This document shows, piece by piece, positions 52,635 to 62,455 of a stretch of DNA of 64,000 nt. The stretch is from contig NZ_JAHHIR010000013.1 of the NCBI RefSeq assembly GCF_018678075.1, forward strand, positions 113,299 to 177,298, read 5' to 3'. The position numbers and the translations under genes are program-made. How positions within the stretch are numbered: position 1 is the first letter of the stretch; each line of letters begins with the position of its first letter. The notes under the pieces are model-generated. The model was given only the letters and a program-made list of their open reading frames with translations. It made no database searches and was not told the DNA's origin. The DNA is from Epibacterium ulvae (GTDB taxonomy: Bacteria; Pseudomonadota; Alphaproteobacteria; Rhodobacterales; Rhodobacteraceae).

Positions 52635-54221
52635 TTACTCCGCTGCTGCGACAACCCCCGCAGCTCGACGGGTTTTCATCCATTGGTCCAAGGTGGAAAT
52701 CTCTTCCTCACTCAGACGTAGACCCAATTTGCTCCGCCGCCACACAACATCCTGTGCGCTGCGGGCATATTCCTTATCCATCAACCAGCAGACTTCGCGC
52801 TCGCATAGCGTCGCTCCAAAGTCTTGGCCTAGATCCTCCTGGGTTGTGACGCCCTCCAACATTTCACCACATTCGGTTCCATAGGCCCGCACCAGTCGCA
52901 ACGCCCAACGTTGCGTCACAAAGGGCAGGCGCGCGCGCAGGTTCGCCACTAGCTGATCAACGCCGTCCACCGGGAAATCTCCGCCCGGCAGCGCGACACC
53001 TGCGGTCCAGGGCGCGCCCACTTTGGGAAAGACTTCTGTAATTTTCTCCAGCGCGCTTTCGGCCAGACGACGATAGGTGGTGATCTTGCCACCAAAGACA
53101 TTCAGCGCCGGTGCGCCGCGTGAGCGATCCAACTGCAAGACGTAATCTCGTGTCGCCGCCGTCGCGCTGCTGGCCCCATCATCATAGAGCGGCCGAACCC
53201 CGGAATAGCTCCAAACCACATCATCCGCGGCAATTGGATTAGCCAGATACTGGTTGATGAACTGGATCAGGTAATCGCGTTCTTCGTCGGTGCATTCAGG
53301 TTTGCTATCGGCGTCCGTGTGATCGGCATCGGTGGTGCCGATCAAGGTGAAATCTGTCTCATAGGGTATGGCAAAGATAATGCGTCCGTCTGTGCCTTGC
53401 AAGAAATAGCATTTATCGTGGTCAAACAGACGCTTGGTGATGATATGTGATCCACGTACCAGGCGCACGCCACTGGTGACATTACTGCGCAAAGTGCCGC
53501 GCAAGACGTCGCCAACCCAAGGCCCCGCTGCATTGATCACCATACCCGCCGTCACGGTCTGCTCTTCGCCGCTGGCCATATCACGCAAGGTGACGTGCCA
53601 AATGCCATCCACAACATCGGCTGAGGTGACTTTATGCCCGGGCATGATCTTGGCACCGCGCGCTTCGGCGTCACGGGCATTCAGCACCACCAGTCGAGAG
53701 TCTTCGATCCAGCAATCGGAATATTCATAGGCTTTGGCGAATTTTGATATGAGTCCCCGCCCCTCCACACTGGTTTTTAGATCCAATTTGGCCGTCCCCG
53801 GCAGGATCTCGCGCCCGCCCAGATTATCATACAAGAACAGCCCCAACCGGATCAGCCACGCAGGTCGCCGCCCCTTCATCCAAGGCATCATCCGGCTCAA
53901 CAGTTTCGAGGTCGGCGTGGTGGCGTCAAACCGCATGCTCTTGTGATAGGGCAGCAAAAAGCGCATCGGCCAGGCGATATGGGGCATTGCCCGCAACAAC
54001 GTCTCCCGCTCGATCAGCGCTTCGCGGACCAGCCGAAATTCGAAATACTCCAGATAGCGCAGACCTCCATGAAACAGCTTGGTCGAGGACGCCGATGTGG
54101 CAGAGCCAATATCGTTCATCTCGGCCAGACCCACGTTCAATCCGCGCCCTGCTGCATCGCGTGCAATGCCGCAGCCATTGATCCCCCCACCAATTACCAG
54201 CAGGTCGAATGTCGTTTTCAT
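52635..54221 (-). CDS. glpD: Glycerol-3-phosphate dehydrogenase
   Basis: A 528-residue FAD-dependent dehydrogenase that oxidises glycerol-3-phosphate to dihydroxyacetone phosphate and feeds electrons to the quinone pool. The FAD motif is FDLLVIGGGINGCGIARDAAGRG at the N-terminus (in two parts). TKLFHGGLRYLEYFEFRLVREAL and the C-terminal DUF-like cap are typical. ATG 54221 is well placed; longer frames only add an AT-rich leader. It is peripheral to the inner membrane. Confidence 0.95.
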   Translation of the reverse strand: MKTTFDLLVIGGGINGCGIARDAAGRGLNVGLAEMNDIGSATSASSTKLFHGGLRYLEYFEFRLVREALIERETLLRAMPHIAWPMRFLLPYHKSMRFDATTPTSKLLSRMMPWMKGRRPAWLIRLGLFLYDNLGGREILPGTAKLDLKTSVEGRGLISKFAKAYEYSDCWIEDSRLVVLNARDAEARGAKIMPGHKVTSADVVDGIWHVTLRDMASGEEQTVTAGMVINAAGPWVGDVLRGTLRSNVTSGVRLVRGSHIITKRLFDHDKCYFLQGTDGRIIFAIPYETDFTLIGTTDADHTDADSKPECTDEERDYLIQFINQYLANPIAADDVVWSYSGVRPLYDDGASSATAATRDYVLQLDRSRGAPALNVFGGKITTYRRLAESALEKITEVFPKVGAPWTAGVALPGGDFPVDGVDQLVANLRARLPFVTQRWALRLVRAYGTECGEMLEGVTTQEDLGQDFGATLCEREVCWLMDKEYARSAQDVVWRRSKLGLRLSEEEISTLDQWMKTRRAAGVVAAAE

Positions 54222-54298
54222 CTGATCCTCCGCTTCCACCAAATTTGGTGTGCGCGCAGAAATTGACAAAAAACGATCGCAAATGGAAGCGTAAAATG

Positions 54299-54367
54299 TT
54301 CGTTTTCGCGCGAAATTTGACAAATATATAAAAATAAACGAAAAGAATCGCGCATCAAACGCGAAAG
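54299..54367. promoter_or_regulatory. Candidate GlpR operators between glpD and glpR
   Basis: A related TTCGTTTTCGCG word at 54299-54310 recurs inverted as AAACGAAAAGAA at 54336-54347 and AAACGCGAAAG at 54357-54367. The 260-base divergent region has AT-rich patches that could be promoters. Repeated words are what a DeoR-type repressor would bind (inference). Confidence 0.5.
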
Positions 54368-54481
54368 TACGCGCATCTTTGGTCGCTCAATTCGTGACAC
54401 TCCGAACAGAGCTGTTTGCGCCAATGCGCGGTTTCGCGCTATGACGCCCCAACGGCCCACCAGACACAAAGGCACGCCAGC

Positions 54482-55243
54482 ATGGTGCAGACGCTGCGAA
54501 AACCCGAGATCATCAATATCGCCCGCCGGGAAGGCAAGGTGACAGTTGATGGTTTGGTGGAGCATTTCGGCGTCACGCCCCAGACCATCCGCCGCGATCT
54601 GACCGAACTGGCAGATGTGGGAGAGCTGGAGCGGGTCCACGGCGGTGCCATCCTGCCCTCGACCACCGCCAATATCGGTTATAGCGAGCGGCGCGATCTG
54701 AACCTCGCAGCCAAAGTCGACATCGCACGCGAATGTGTCAAACACATCCCCAATGACTGCTCGCTGTTTCTCAACATTGGCACCACGACCGAAGCGGTCG
54801 CCGCCGAGCTGCAAAACCACGTGGGCCTTCTGGTGGTCACCAATAACGTCAATATCGCCACCATCCTGTCAGCTAAGCCGGACATTCAGGTGGTGGTCAC
54901 CGGCGGCAATCTGCGGCGCTCTGACGGAGGGTTGATTGGCGAGCTGGCACGTAACACCATCGCCCAGTTCCGTTTTGACTATGCGGTGATTGGCTGCTCG
55001 GCCCTTAATGCCCAGGGCGACATCATGGACTACGACATCCAAGAGGTCGGCGTCAGCAAGGCGATCATCAATCACAGCGATCAGGTAATCTTGGCCGCTG
55101 ATGTCTCCAAATTCGAGCGCAAGGCACCGGTGCGCATCGGCTCCCTTGCGGATGTGGACATGTTTATTACCAATGCCGCCCTGCCCCAAAGCTGCAGCGA
55201 TGCCTGCAGTGCAGGCGCGACCAAAGTGATTGCTGTCAGCTAG
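54482..55243 (+). CDS. glpR: Glycerol regulon repressor, DeoR family
   Basis: A 253-residue regulator with an N-terminal DeoR helix-turn-helix (KVTVDGLVEHFGVTPQTIRRDLTELADVG) and a C-terminal sugar-phosphate sensor domain with IGTTTEAVAAEL and GDIMDYDIQEVGVSKAII. It probably represses the divergent glpD operon and responds to glycerol-3-phosphate. ATG 54482 gives the normal N-terminus. The 441-base region after it, 55244-55684, shows only a weak GCCGGG/CCCGGC hairpin and no credible gene. Confidence 0.92.
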   Translation: MVQTLRKPEIINIARREGKVTVDGLVEHFGVTPQTIRRDLTELADVGELERVHGGAILPSTTANIGYSERRDLNLAAKVDIARECVKHIPNDCSLFLNIGTTTEAVAAELQNHVGLLVVTNNVNIATILSAKPDIQVVVTGGNLRRSDGGLIGELARNTIAQFRFDYAVIGCSALNAQGDIMDYDIQEVGVSKAIINHSDQVILAADVSKFERKAPVRIGSLADVDMFITNAALPQSCSDACSAGATKVIAVS

Positions 55244-55684
55244 ATCCAAAGCGTTGCCGATGCAGCGCACGCCCCGCTTTCGGCTCCTTAACCGCAAGTC
55301 GCCATACTGCGCTGGTCCGGACAGACCCGCCCCATGGCCTGACACCCCAAGGGGCACCACGCACCAGGAGAGACGGGACAGCGCGCCTCCCCCGACACCT
55401 TGCCGCGGGCCTAAAACCCCCGCCAACAGGTGCAGGACCGCGCCCAAGGACCCGAGCGCTCACCCCTTGCCGGGGATTTCCCGGCCCGGTCTCCGCCCTT
55501 TGGCGGCCGCCACTTTTAAACGACCCCAATCGCCGACCCTGATCGCCACCGCCGTGTTTCGCAAAGGTCCAGATCAGCACAGCCGTAAAATTGTGAACCC
55601 GCCAACCTGCACAAACGGTTGATCGGGCCTCTTGTTGCGCCCTAAGCTTGGGCCCAGTTCACCCGACGGAGCCCATCCCATTTC

Positions 55685-56446
55685 ATGAGTTTTATTGCCG
55701 ACAATCAGCTGCCCCTGATCTCCTTGTTCTTTGTGATGGGCTGCGGCGGCACCCTGTTTCTGTTTCGCAAACCCGCAGGCCACCGCGCCTGGCGTATCGC
55801 CGATCTGGTCTGGGTGGTTCTGGGCGGCTTTGGCGCCATTGCCGCCGTGATCGCCGGGATCTACGCTGAGGATTCCTCGCGCATCGACCGCCAGATCGAC
55901 ATTGCCTTTGCCGCCACCGACGCTTTTGACCGCGACGCCGCCCGTTTCCGCCTGCGGTTCTGTGACCCCGCCTATGACCCGGATACGGCGGTGTTATGTG
56001 ACAAGGTCGAGTTCCTGTCCGCCTCCACCGCAGGCAATGCCGAACTGCCACTGTTCCTCGCCGTCACCCGCGAGGTCGCGCCCCTGCAGGGCTTGCAGAT
56101 CTTTGCCCCCGACACACCGATGGCCGAGATGTCCGACAAGAAAGCTCGCGTCGATGCCTTTGACCCTGAACCGTTTTTGATCTTTACCGCCCTGGATGTC
56201 AGCACCAGAATCGCTGTCGACAATCTGCGCCGCAAAGTGCCCGCCATCGCGGGCGACTATCTGATTATCGCACGCGCCTATGATGATCTGATTGCCCAAG
56301 TCGACCAGCTCAAAACCGAATGGGAGGTCCTGCAGGCCAATGCCCATATCCTGCTGCTGCAAGTCATCGCCCTCTGCCTCGTCAGCTTTGCCGCGCCCTT
56401 TCGCCTTGGCAAATCACTGGTCGAACTGGCCCCAAAACGGAACTGA
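55685..56446 (+). CDS. Hypothetical membrane protein
   Basis: A 253-residue protein with two N-terminal hydrophobic segments (LISLFFVMGCGGTLFLF, then DLVWVVLGGFGAIAAVIAGIY), a soluble periplasmic-type middle and a C-terminal membrane segment. Paired cysteines occur in FCDPAYDP and VLCDKV. No family is recognised. It lies five bases before the glycosylase gene and is probably co-transcribed with it. Confidence 0.65.
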   Translation: MSFIADNQLPLISLFFVMGCGGTLFLFRKPAGHRAWRIADLVWVVLGGFGAIAAVIAGIYAEDSSRIDRQIDIAFAATDAFDRDAARFRLRFCDPAYDPDTAVLCDKVEFLSASTAGNAELPLFLAVTREVAPLQGLQIFAPDTPMAEMSDKKARVDAFDPEPFLIFTALDVSTRIAVDNLRRKVPAIAGDYLIIARAYDDLIAQVDQLKTEWEVLQANAHILLLQVIALCLVSFAAPFRLGKSLVELAPKRN

Positions 56447-56451
56447 CCCCC

Positions 56452-57120
56452 ATGCGCCCCTTTGATGAGATCTACGATATCGCCGCCGACCGTCAGGGCG
56501 GGGTCGCAGCGCTCGAGGCACGTCTCGACGACGGCCTGCGCGGACCAGCCCCGGATATCACCAACCTGCCCGAGGACCGCTGGCTGGCCACCATGACCAA
56601 ATGCGTCTTTCAGGCTGGTTTCCAGTGGAAGGTGATCCAGGCCAAATGGAACGGGTTTGAAGCGGCCTTTCACGGCTTTGACATCGGCCGCAATGCGATG
56701 ATGAATGACGAAGGGTTCGACGCGCTGATCCGGGACACCCGCATAGTGCGCAACGGTGCCAAGATCCAGACCGTGCGCGACAATGCCGCCCTTCTGCTGG
56801 AGTTGCGGGCGGAAGGCGGCGCGGGCAAGGTTCTGGGCGGTTGGCCATCCGAGGATTACATCGGCCTGCTGGAGATGCTCAAGAAACGCGGCAGCCGGTT
56901 GGGTGGTGCCACCGGGCAAATTGCCATGCGATTTGCGGGTCGCGATGCCTTTATCCTGTCCCAGGACGTCACCGCGCGGCTGATTGCTGAAGGGGTGATC
57001 GACAAGCCTGCCACCTCCAAGGGGGCGTTGAAAAACGTGCAAGAGGCCTTTAACATTTGGGGCCAACAATCGGACCGCAGCCTGACTGAGATGAGCCGCA
57101 TCCTGGCGTTGAGCCTATGA
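56452..57120 (+). CDS. tag: DNA-3-methyladenine glycosylase I family protein
   Basis: A 222-residue HhH-GPD-type base-excision enzyme. MTKCVFQAGFQWKVIQAKWNGFEAAF matches the Tag N-terminal region, and GGWPSEDYIGLLEMLKKRG and GQIAMRFAGRDAFILSQDV are the later part with the likely catalytic region. The typical zinc-binding cysteines of Tag are not seen, so it may be a related glycosylase. It is followed by a coupled lipoprotein gene. Confidence 0.75.
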   Translation: MRPFDEIYDIAADRQGGVAALEARLDDGLRGPAPDITNLPEDRWLATMTKCVFQAGFQWKVIQAKWNGFEAAFHGFDIGRNAMMNDEGFDALIRDTRIVRNGAKIQTVRDNAALLLELRAEGGAGKVLGGWPSEDYIGLLEMLKKRGSRLGGATGQIAMRFAGRDAFILSQDVTARLIAEGVIDKPATSKGALKNVQEAFNIWGQQSDRSLTEMSRILALSL

Positions 57121-57800
57121 TGCTACGCGCGCTTTTGGTGCTGTTGCTGGTCCTGTCCGCCTGTGGACGTCCCCTGACGATTGAGGAACGCGCGTTCCTG
57201 GGCGACATCCACGGCGACGCGCTGAACCTCGACCGTTTGCGCCTGGTCAAAGGGGCGCCGGTGGTGCCCATCACCATCCATCGCCAGACACGTCCCCGTG
57301 TGGCCTGCCGCGAACGGATCCTGCCGCCCGCCAAACCCGGAATTGTCCGTGCCCGGCCTGCAGCCATTGCGCTGTTCAACCGGGTGTTCCTGACCAAGGA
57401 CTGGTATGAGCCAAACCACATGCCCCGCTTTCCCGACCGGCTGCATCTGGTCGAAGCCATGCTGATCGCCCATGAGGCCACCCATGTCTGGCAATGGCAA
57501 AACCGCGCGGTGACCGGCTATCACCCCTTGCGGGCAGCGGCGGAACACGGCGGTGCGGATGACCCCTATCTGTTTGAATTGGCTGAGGATCGCCAGTTCC
57601 TAGATTACGGTTTCGAACAACAAGGCGCGATTGTCGAAGAATACGTCTGCTGCCGCGCCCTGAACCCCCAAGGCGCGCGCACCCACCGTCTGCACGGCAT
57701 GCTCGGCGCGGCAATGCCCGTCGCCCCCCTGCCCAAGGCGCGCGAATACGATGTGGTGCTGCCGTGGAAAGACGCGGAGCTTTCGGGCATCTGCACCTAG
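57117..57800 (+). CDS. HEXXH-motif lipoprotein
   Basis: A 227-residue lipoprotein: hydrophobic leader LLVLLLVLSAC gives a type II signal peptide with the modified cysteine at 16. LIAHEATHVWQWQ contains the zinc protease motif HEATH, with a downstream glutamate pair in GAIVEEYV that may be the third ligand. No known peptidase family is otherwise recognised. It overlaps the glycosylase stop by four bases and may begin at the ATG three bases later. Its role is unknown. Confidence 0.72.
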   Translation: MMLRALLVLLLVLSACGRPLTIEERAFLGDIHGDALNLDRLRLVKGAPVVPITIHRQTRPRVACRERILPPAKPGIVRARPAAIALFNRVFLTKDWYEPNHMPRFPDRLHLVEAMLIAHEATHVWQWQNRAVTGYHPLRAAAEHGGADDPYLFELAEDRQFLDYGFEQQGAIVEEYVCCRALNPQGARTHRLHGMLGAAMPVAPLPKAREYDVVLPWKDAELSGICT

Positions 57801-57934
57801 GCGCAGTATATCACTTCGGACGCAACGGCACAGCTATGTTTGGTTGTAACCCCGCCGCTTGCGGGCAATGGTGCCAAGGGCGAAGCCGCCTTGCGCCGCG
57901 CACAAAACTGACCCCAGAAACAGGACCCCAGCAG

Positions 57935-58372
57935 ATGACCCATTACGCCCTGATTATGCTGGCTGCAGGCTTCGGCATCCCCATTCTCGCCGCGCTCAAC
58001 GCAGCCCTTGGTCGTTTCATTGGGTCACCGACGGTGGCGGCGGTTGTGCTGTTTACGGTAGCCCTGATCTGTTGCGTGCTCGTCATGTTCGCAGCCTCCG
58101 GCACCCAGGCACTGACCAAGGTCTGGGACGCCCCGCGTCATCTGTTGCTCGGCGGTGCATTGATTGCGTTTTACGTGCTGACCATCACCCATATCGCACC
58201 GCATTTCGGCATTGGCAATGCGGTGTTTTTTGTCCTTTTGGGACAGCTGATCTCAGCCGCAGCGATCGACCACTTTGGCCTTTTTGGGGCCCAAGTTACG
58301 CCGCTTGGATGGATCCGCACCGGCGGGATCGCGGTTATGGCGCTTGGCGTCTGGATCACGCAATTGGCCTAG
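57935..58372 (+). CDS. DMT-type membrane protein (YdcZ/DUF606-like)
   Basis: A 145-residue protein of about five hydrophobic segments with the YdcZ pattern AAGFGIPILAALNAALGRFIGSPTVAAVV near its start and GGIAVMALGVWITQ at its end. DUF606 proteins are small relatives of drug/metabolite transporters that may pair with a second copy, not seen here. Start at 57935 removes an unlikely upstream extension. Confidence 0.8.
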   Translation: MTHYALIMLAAGFGIPILAALNAALGRFIGSPTVAAVVLFTVALICCVLVMFAASGTQALTKVWDAPRHLLLGGALIAFYVLTITHIAPHFGIGNAVFFVLLGQLISAAAIDHFGLFGAQVTPLGWIRTGGIAVMALGVWITQLA

Positions 58373-58451
58373 TACAATGGGGCAACCTCTGCGCCCATAT
58401 GAAATATGGGCGGAGGGCCTTACGGCCCGTCCCCAGTTGCAGATCGAAGGC

Positions 58452-59141
58452 TTAACCCGGAACCAACCGCCCCGCCTCAAGGCGCAGAACACGGTCCATC
58501 CGTGCCGCCAGGTCCAGGTTATGGGTGGCAATCAACGCCGCCATGCCACTGTCGCGCACCAGTGCCATCAGGGCGTCAAACACCTGATCCGAAGTCGCAG
58601 GATCCAGGTTCCCGGTCGGCTCATCCGCCAGCAACAAGCCCGGTGCGTTCGCCAAGGCCCGGCAAAAGGCAACACGCTGCTGCTCGCCGCCAGAAAGCGC
58701 CGCAGGGCGATGCGCGCCGCGATGCTCCAGTCCCACAAGCGCCAACAGATGGGCGGCGCGCGCTTTGGCATCTCGCTCGCTCACCCCATTGGCAAGCTGC
58801 GGCAGTACGATGTTTTCCTCGGCCGAGAACTCAGGCAACAGGTGGTGGAACTGATAGATGAACCCCACTTCGCGCCGTCGCAGAGCGGTGCGCTTGCCTT
58901 CGCCCTTGACCTGCGGCACCGCCTCGCCACCAATCTGAACTGCGCCCGCGTCGGCATTGTCCAAAAGGCCCGCGATATGCAGCAGGGTGGATTTACCCGA
59001 CCCCGACGGAGCGACCAGCGCCACCAGTTCGCCGGGCTTCAGCTCCAGATCAACGCCGCGCAGCACCTCGACCGCGTTGGGTTTGCCCGGGTTATAGGTC
59101 TTGGTAATCCCCATTAGGGACAGCATCACATCGTCACTCAT
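58452..59141 (-). CDS. lolD: Lipoprotein-releasing ABC ATPase LolD
   Basis: A 229-residue ATPase that powers transfer of outer-membrane lipoproteins from the inner membrane. Walker [24 protein letters not shown] signature and [12 protein letters not shown]alker B are intact, and [14 protein letters not shown] is LolD-like. It overlaps the permease gene by eight bases and follows it in a two-gene operon. Confidence 0.93.
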   Translation of the reverse strand: MSDDVMLSLMGITKTYNPGKPNAVEVLRGVDLELKPGELVALVAPSGSGKSTLLHIAGLLDNADAGAVQIGGEAVPQVKGEGKRTALRRREVGFIYQFHHLLPEFSAEENIVLPQLANGVSERDAKARAAHLLALVGLEHRGAHRPAALSGGEQQRVAFCRALANAPGLLLADEPTGNLDPATSDQVFDALMALVRDSGMAALIATHNLDLAARMDRVLRLEAGRLVPG

Positions 59142-60420
59142 AGCGCAGCGCCTCCACCGGGTTCAGCCGCGCCGCACGGCGGGCCGGAAAGATTGTCACC
59201 ACAAACGAAAGCCCCAGCGACAGGCTCACGGCTTTGAGCACATCTTCCAAATGCAACTCAGCCGGCAGGGCATAGATCCCACGGATCGAAGGATCCCAGA
59301 CCCCGCCCCCCATGAGATAGTTCACAAAGGAAAAGATCGGATCGATATAGATCGCAAACAGACATCCCAGGATCACCCCCAGCGCCGTACCGATCACCCC
59401 GGTAAAGGCACCGCAGATGAAGAAAATCCGCAGAACCGACCCTTCGCTAAGGCCAATGGTGCGCAGGATCCCGATGTCGCGGCCTTTATTTTTCACCAGC
59501 ATAATCAGGCCGGAAACGATGTTCATTGTCGCGATCAGAACCAGGATCGACAGGATGATGAACATCACATTATCTTCAACCTCCAAAGCGCGCAGAAATC
59601 CGCTGGAGGCATCGCGCCAGGTCCAGACCCCGGTCTGACCGCCAGCCGCGCGCAACAGAGGCAGCGCCATCAGATCCACCTGTTCGGGCTCTTCGACCAT
59701 CACCTCAATCTCATCCGCGACCCCCTCGCGGTTGAAATAGCTCTGCGCCTCGCCAAAGGGCATATAGATCCGGGTGCGGTCGATATCATAGCGTCCGGCT
59801 GTGAAGATATAGACCACCTCATAGGCATTCACCCGGGGTGAGGTTCCAAAGGCGGTTTTCACCCCATTGGGGGAGATCAGCTTGATCCGATCCTCGACAG
59901 TGACGCCAAGTTCGCGCGCCACGCCCGAGCCGATGGCCACCCCGTCGTCAAAGCGTGCCAGATCGCCGATCGCCTGCTCACTGCCCGCTACACCGGGGAT
60001 ATCTGCAATGTTTTTGCTTGTGATGCCAAAGACCTGAACCCCTGCATTGCGATCGCTGCGCGAGGCCATAACCTGCCCCTTGATCAGCGGGGCAGCACGG
60101 ATCACACCGGGCACCGTGCCAAGGCGTTCGGCCATAGCATCATAGTCTTTCAACGTGCGGTCTATGCGGCCGTTTTCATCCACCACCCCATGGGTGTAGA
60201 TCGACACATGCGCATTGGCACCGAGAATGGTGCCAACAAATTCCGAGCGAAACCCTGAGCGCACCGCCAGCGTTGCAATCAGCGCAAAAACCGCAAGGGT
60301 GATGCCGATCAGCGAGATCCAGGTCATCACGCTGACACCACCTTCGGTGCGCCGCGCACGCAGGTATCGCCAGGCGATGATCCACTCGAATTTGGAAAAC
60401 GGCGGGGGGGTATTGGCCAT
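59134..60420 (-). CDS. lolC: Lipoprotein-releasing permease LolC/LolE
   Basis: A 428-residue permease with the family start [34 protein letters not shown] (in two parts), one helix, a long periplasmic domain and three C-terminal helices around [26 protein letters not shown]. As in many alphaproteobacteria, a single LolC/E-like gene probably serves as a homodimer (inference). It is coupled to lolD. Confidence 0.92.
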   Translation of the reverse strand: MANTPPPFSKFEWIIAWRYLRARRTEGGVSVMTWISLIGITLAVFALIATLAVRSGFRSEFVGTILGANAHVSIYTHGVVDENGRIDRTLKDYDAMAERLGTVPGVIRAAPLIKGQVMASRSDRNAGVQVFGITSKNIADIPGVAGSEQAIGDLARFDDGVAIGSGVARELGVTVEDRIKLISPNGVKTAFGTSPRVNAYEVVYIFTAGRYDIDRTRIYMPFGEAQSYFNREGVADEIEVMVEEPEQVDLMALPLLRAAGGQTGVWTWRDASSGFLRALEVEDNVMFIILSILVLIATMNIVSGLIMLVKNKGRDIGILRTIGLSEGSVLRIFFICGAFTGVIGTALGVILGCLFAIYIDPIFSFVNYLMGGGVWDPSIRGIYALPAELHLEDVLKAVSLSLGLSFVVTIFPARRAARLNPVEALRYE

Positions 60421-60682
60421 ATCTGCTCCGGTTGTTATCCGCTTGTTATCCGCCCTAAAAGCTTGCGCGAACCCTAGGTAGGCCAGCCGAGAGGGTCAAG
60501 CAGATCACCGGCCAGAACCATCCTGCGATCGGCGCGCCTTTGCCACCGGCATCCGCCCGCGCACCTGCCCCGCTCACGCGATGCACACCAATGGTCACAG
60601 TCGCGCGAGGCACATCCTATTGACTGGCCGCACCCGCAGTCACGCTGGTAGCGCCACAGGGTAATCTTTTTCTGGAGGACTT

Positions 60683-62071
60683 ATGCAGCCGGTTCTTATC
60701 ATTGTCATCTTTGCCGCGATCATGTTGGCAAGCCTTTACATCGCACCGCGCCGGGTTACCGAGCAGAGCTTTTTTGGCGGTGCCAACGCGGATGGGCAAG
60801 CGCCGGGTCTGTGGACCCTGGTGTTGAGCCAGGTGACCACCTGGATCTTTGCTCGCTCGCTGATGAATGCCGCGATCCTTGGATATTATTATGGCAGTGT
60901 CGGCGTTCTGGCCTATGCGGCCTACTATGGATCGTTTCTGACCGGCGGCTTTGTGGTCGCGCGTCTGCGGGCGCGTGGTGCGGGATCGGTGCAGGATTGG
61001 CTGGCGGATCACTTCGGCACCTTTGGCACCCTGTGTTACAATCTGGTCATTGCGCTGCGGCTCTTGTCAGAGATCTTTGCCAACCTGATTGTGGTCGGGC
61101 TGATCTTTGCCGCGATCCTGCCGAGCTTTGCAGCCTGGGAGAATACTGTGATGATCGCGGTCGGCGCGCTGGCGCTGGCCTATTCCCTGTGGGGCGGGCT
61201 GAGCGCGGCTTTGCGTACCGATGTGATGCAGATGGCGCTGTTCCTGGTGGTCTTTGGTGCCGCATTCCTGGCGCTGATCTTCAGCCCCGGTTTTGACATT
61301 GCCGCCACTGTGACCGCCGCCGGGACCGCCGGAGCCTACAACGGTTGGGTGCTGCTGCTGGTCGCATTCTTGCAGGTGTTTTCTTACCCGGTGCACGACC
61401 CTGTGATGATGGATCGTGGCTTTGTCGCCGATGAAGCCACCACCAAGAAGAGCTTTGTGCATGCGTTCTGGATCTCTTCCCTGTGCATTCTGGCCTTTGG
61501 TGCCTTTGGCATTCAGGCCGCTTTGCAAGGGGCCGCCTATGAGGGGCAGTTGATCGGCACCTGGTCGCAGATGCTGCCGGGTTGGGTCTTTGCCGCCCTG
61601 ATGGTGTCGCTGTTGGTTTCGGCCCTGTCGACACTGGATTCCGCACTGTCATCTGCCGCACGTCTGGCGGTGGAGGAGCTGCGTCTGGCGCCACGTTCGC
61701 TGATGGGGGGACGATTGACGATGACCGGATTTGCGGTTCTGGGCGCGGCCCTGACGCTGTGGGGCAATCAAAGCCTGTTTGATGCAGTTGCGGTGTCGGG
61801 CACCGCGTCGATGTTCCTGACGCCGGTTCTGATTGTCGGTCTGGTGATGGGGCGTCGCATTGCGCCCTGGGCCTATGGTGTGAGCTTTGCTGCAGCGATC
61901 CTTGGCGCGGCCGGGTATTTCATGCGCGGCAACCCTGTGGTGGCGACACTTCTTTATGACGGGCATAAATACGAGCAGCTGCTGCAGATCTGTGTGGTTG
62001 TCCTGCTGGTTGGATTTGGCGCCGTTCTGGCCGGATCCACCGCCCGTATTGCTCGTATGGCCGACGGCTAA
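60683..62071 (+). CDS. Sodium:solute symporter family protein
   Basis: A 462-residue inner-membrane transporter with about twelve hydrophobic segments, early SQVTTWIFARSLM, GTFGTLCYNLVIALRLLSEIFANLIVVG and a mid-length SALSTLDSALSSAARL segment that is typical of SSS proteins. Substrate cannot be read. GGAGGAC before the ATG is a good ribosome-binding site. Confidence 0.9.
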   Translation: MQPVLIIVIFAAIMLASLYIAPRRVTEQSFFGGANADGQAPGLWTLVLSQVTTWIFARSLMNAAILGYYYGSVGVLAYAAYYGSFLTGGFVVARLRARGAGSVQDWLADHFGTFGTLCYNLVIALRLLSEIFANLIVVGLIFAAILPSFAAWENTVMIAVGALALAYSLWGGLSAALRTDVMQMALFLVVFGAAFLALIFSPGFDIAATVTAAGTAGAYNGWVLLLVAFLQVFSYPVHDPVMMDRGFVADEATTKKSFVHAFWISSLCILAFGAFGIQAALQGAAYEGQLIGTWSQMLPGWVFAALMVSLLVSALSTLDSALSSAARLAVEELRLAPRSLMGGRLTMTGFAVLGAALTLWGNQSLFDAVAVSGTASMFLTPVLIVGLVMGRRIAPWAYGVSFAAAILGAAGYFMRGNPVVATLLYDGHKYEQLLQICVVVLLVGFGAVLAGSTARIARMADG

Positions 62072-62108
62072 GGTCTACAGATCACACAAAGGTTCTAGGA
62101 TGTCACAG

Positions 62109-62140
62109 CGCCGCATTTCTGCAAGGAGGTGCGGCGTTTT
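62109..62140 (+). terminator. Terminator after the sodium:solute symporter gene
   Basis: CGCCGCA pairs with TGCGGCG around a purine-rich loop and ends in TTTT. It is 37 bases past the stop. The remaining 62141-62455 has no credible gene. Confidence 0.8.
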
Positions 62141-62370
62141 GCGTCTCTGTTTCATGCTATAGAATCATCGAGGTGACACGCGATGTACATGGCGTCGCTC
62201 AGATTACCGCTACATCGCTTTGGGGGTGTTTTTGATAACTCGCCCAAAGGACGTCTTGAATATCCCTTAACGCGCGCCTTCACATTTGATTTAGACACTC
62301 ACTTTAGGTCATTTTATTTGTTAATGTTTATGGCTCACATATGAATTCACGTAAGCGTTTAGTGACCGTG

Positions 62371-62389
62371 AAGTTCCGTGAGTGAACTT
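62371..62389. promoter_or_regulatory. Inverted repeat before the spondin-RTX gene
   Basis: AAGTTC and GAACTT are perfect six-base arms around a seven-base spacer CGTGAGT. It lies 67 bases before the start codon in an AT-rich leader and could be an operator. Confidence 0.4.
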
Positions 62390-62455
62390 GGTCGAATTCA
62401 GTAATGCTTTTCTACCCATGGTCGGCCTTGGAACATTTTACCAAGGAGAACCCTG

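Noticed and set aside
55230..55622. A 130-codon plus frame after glpR
   Set aside because: It is made of Pro, Arg and Ala with no motif, overlaps the glpR stop and lacks a ribosome-binding site. I treat the region as non-coding.
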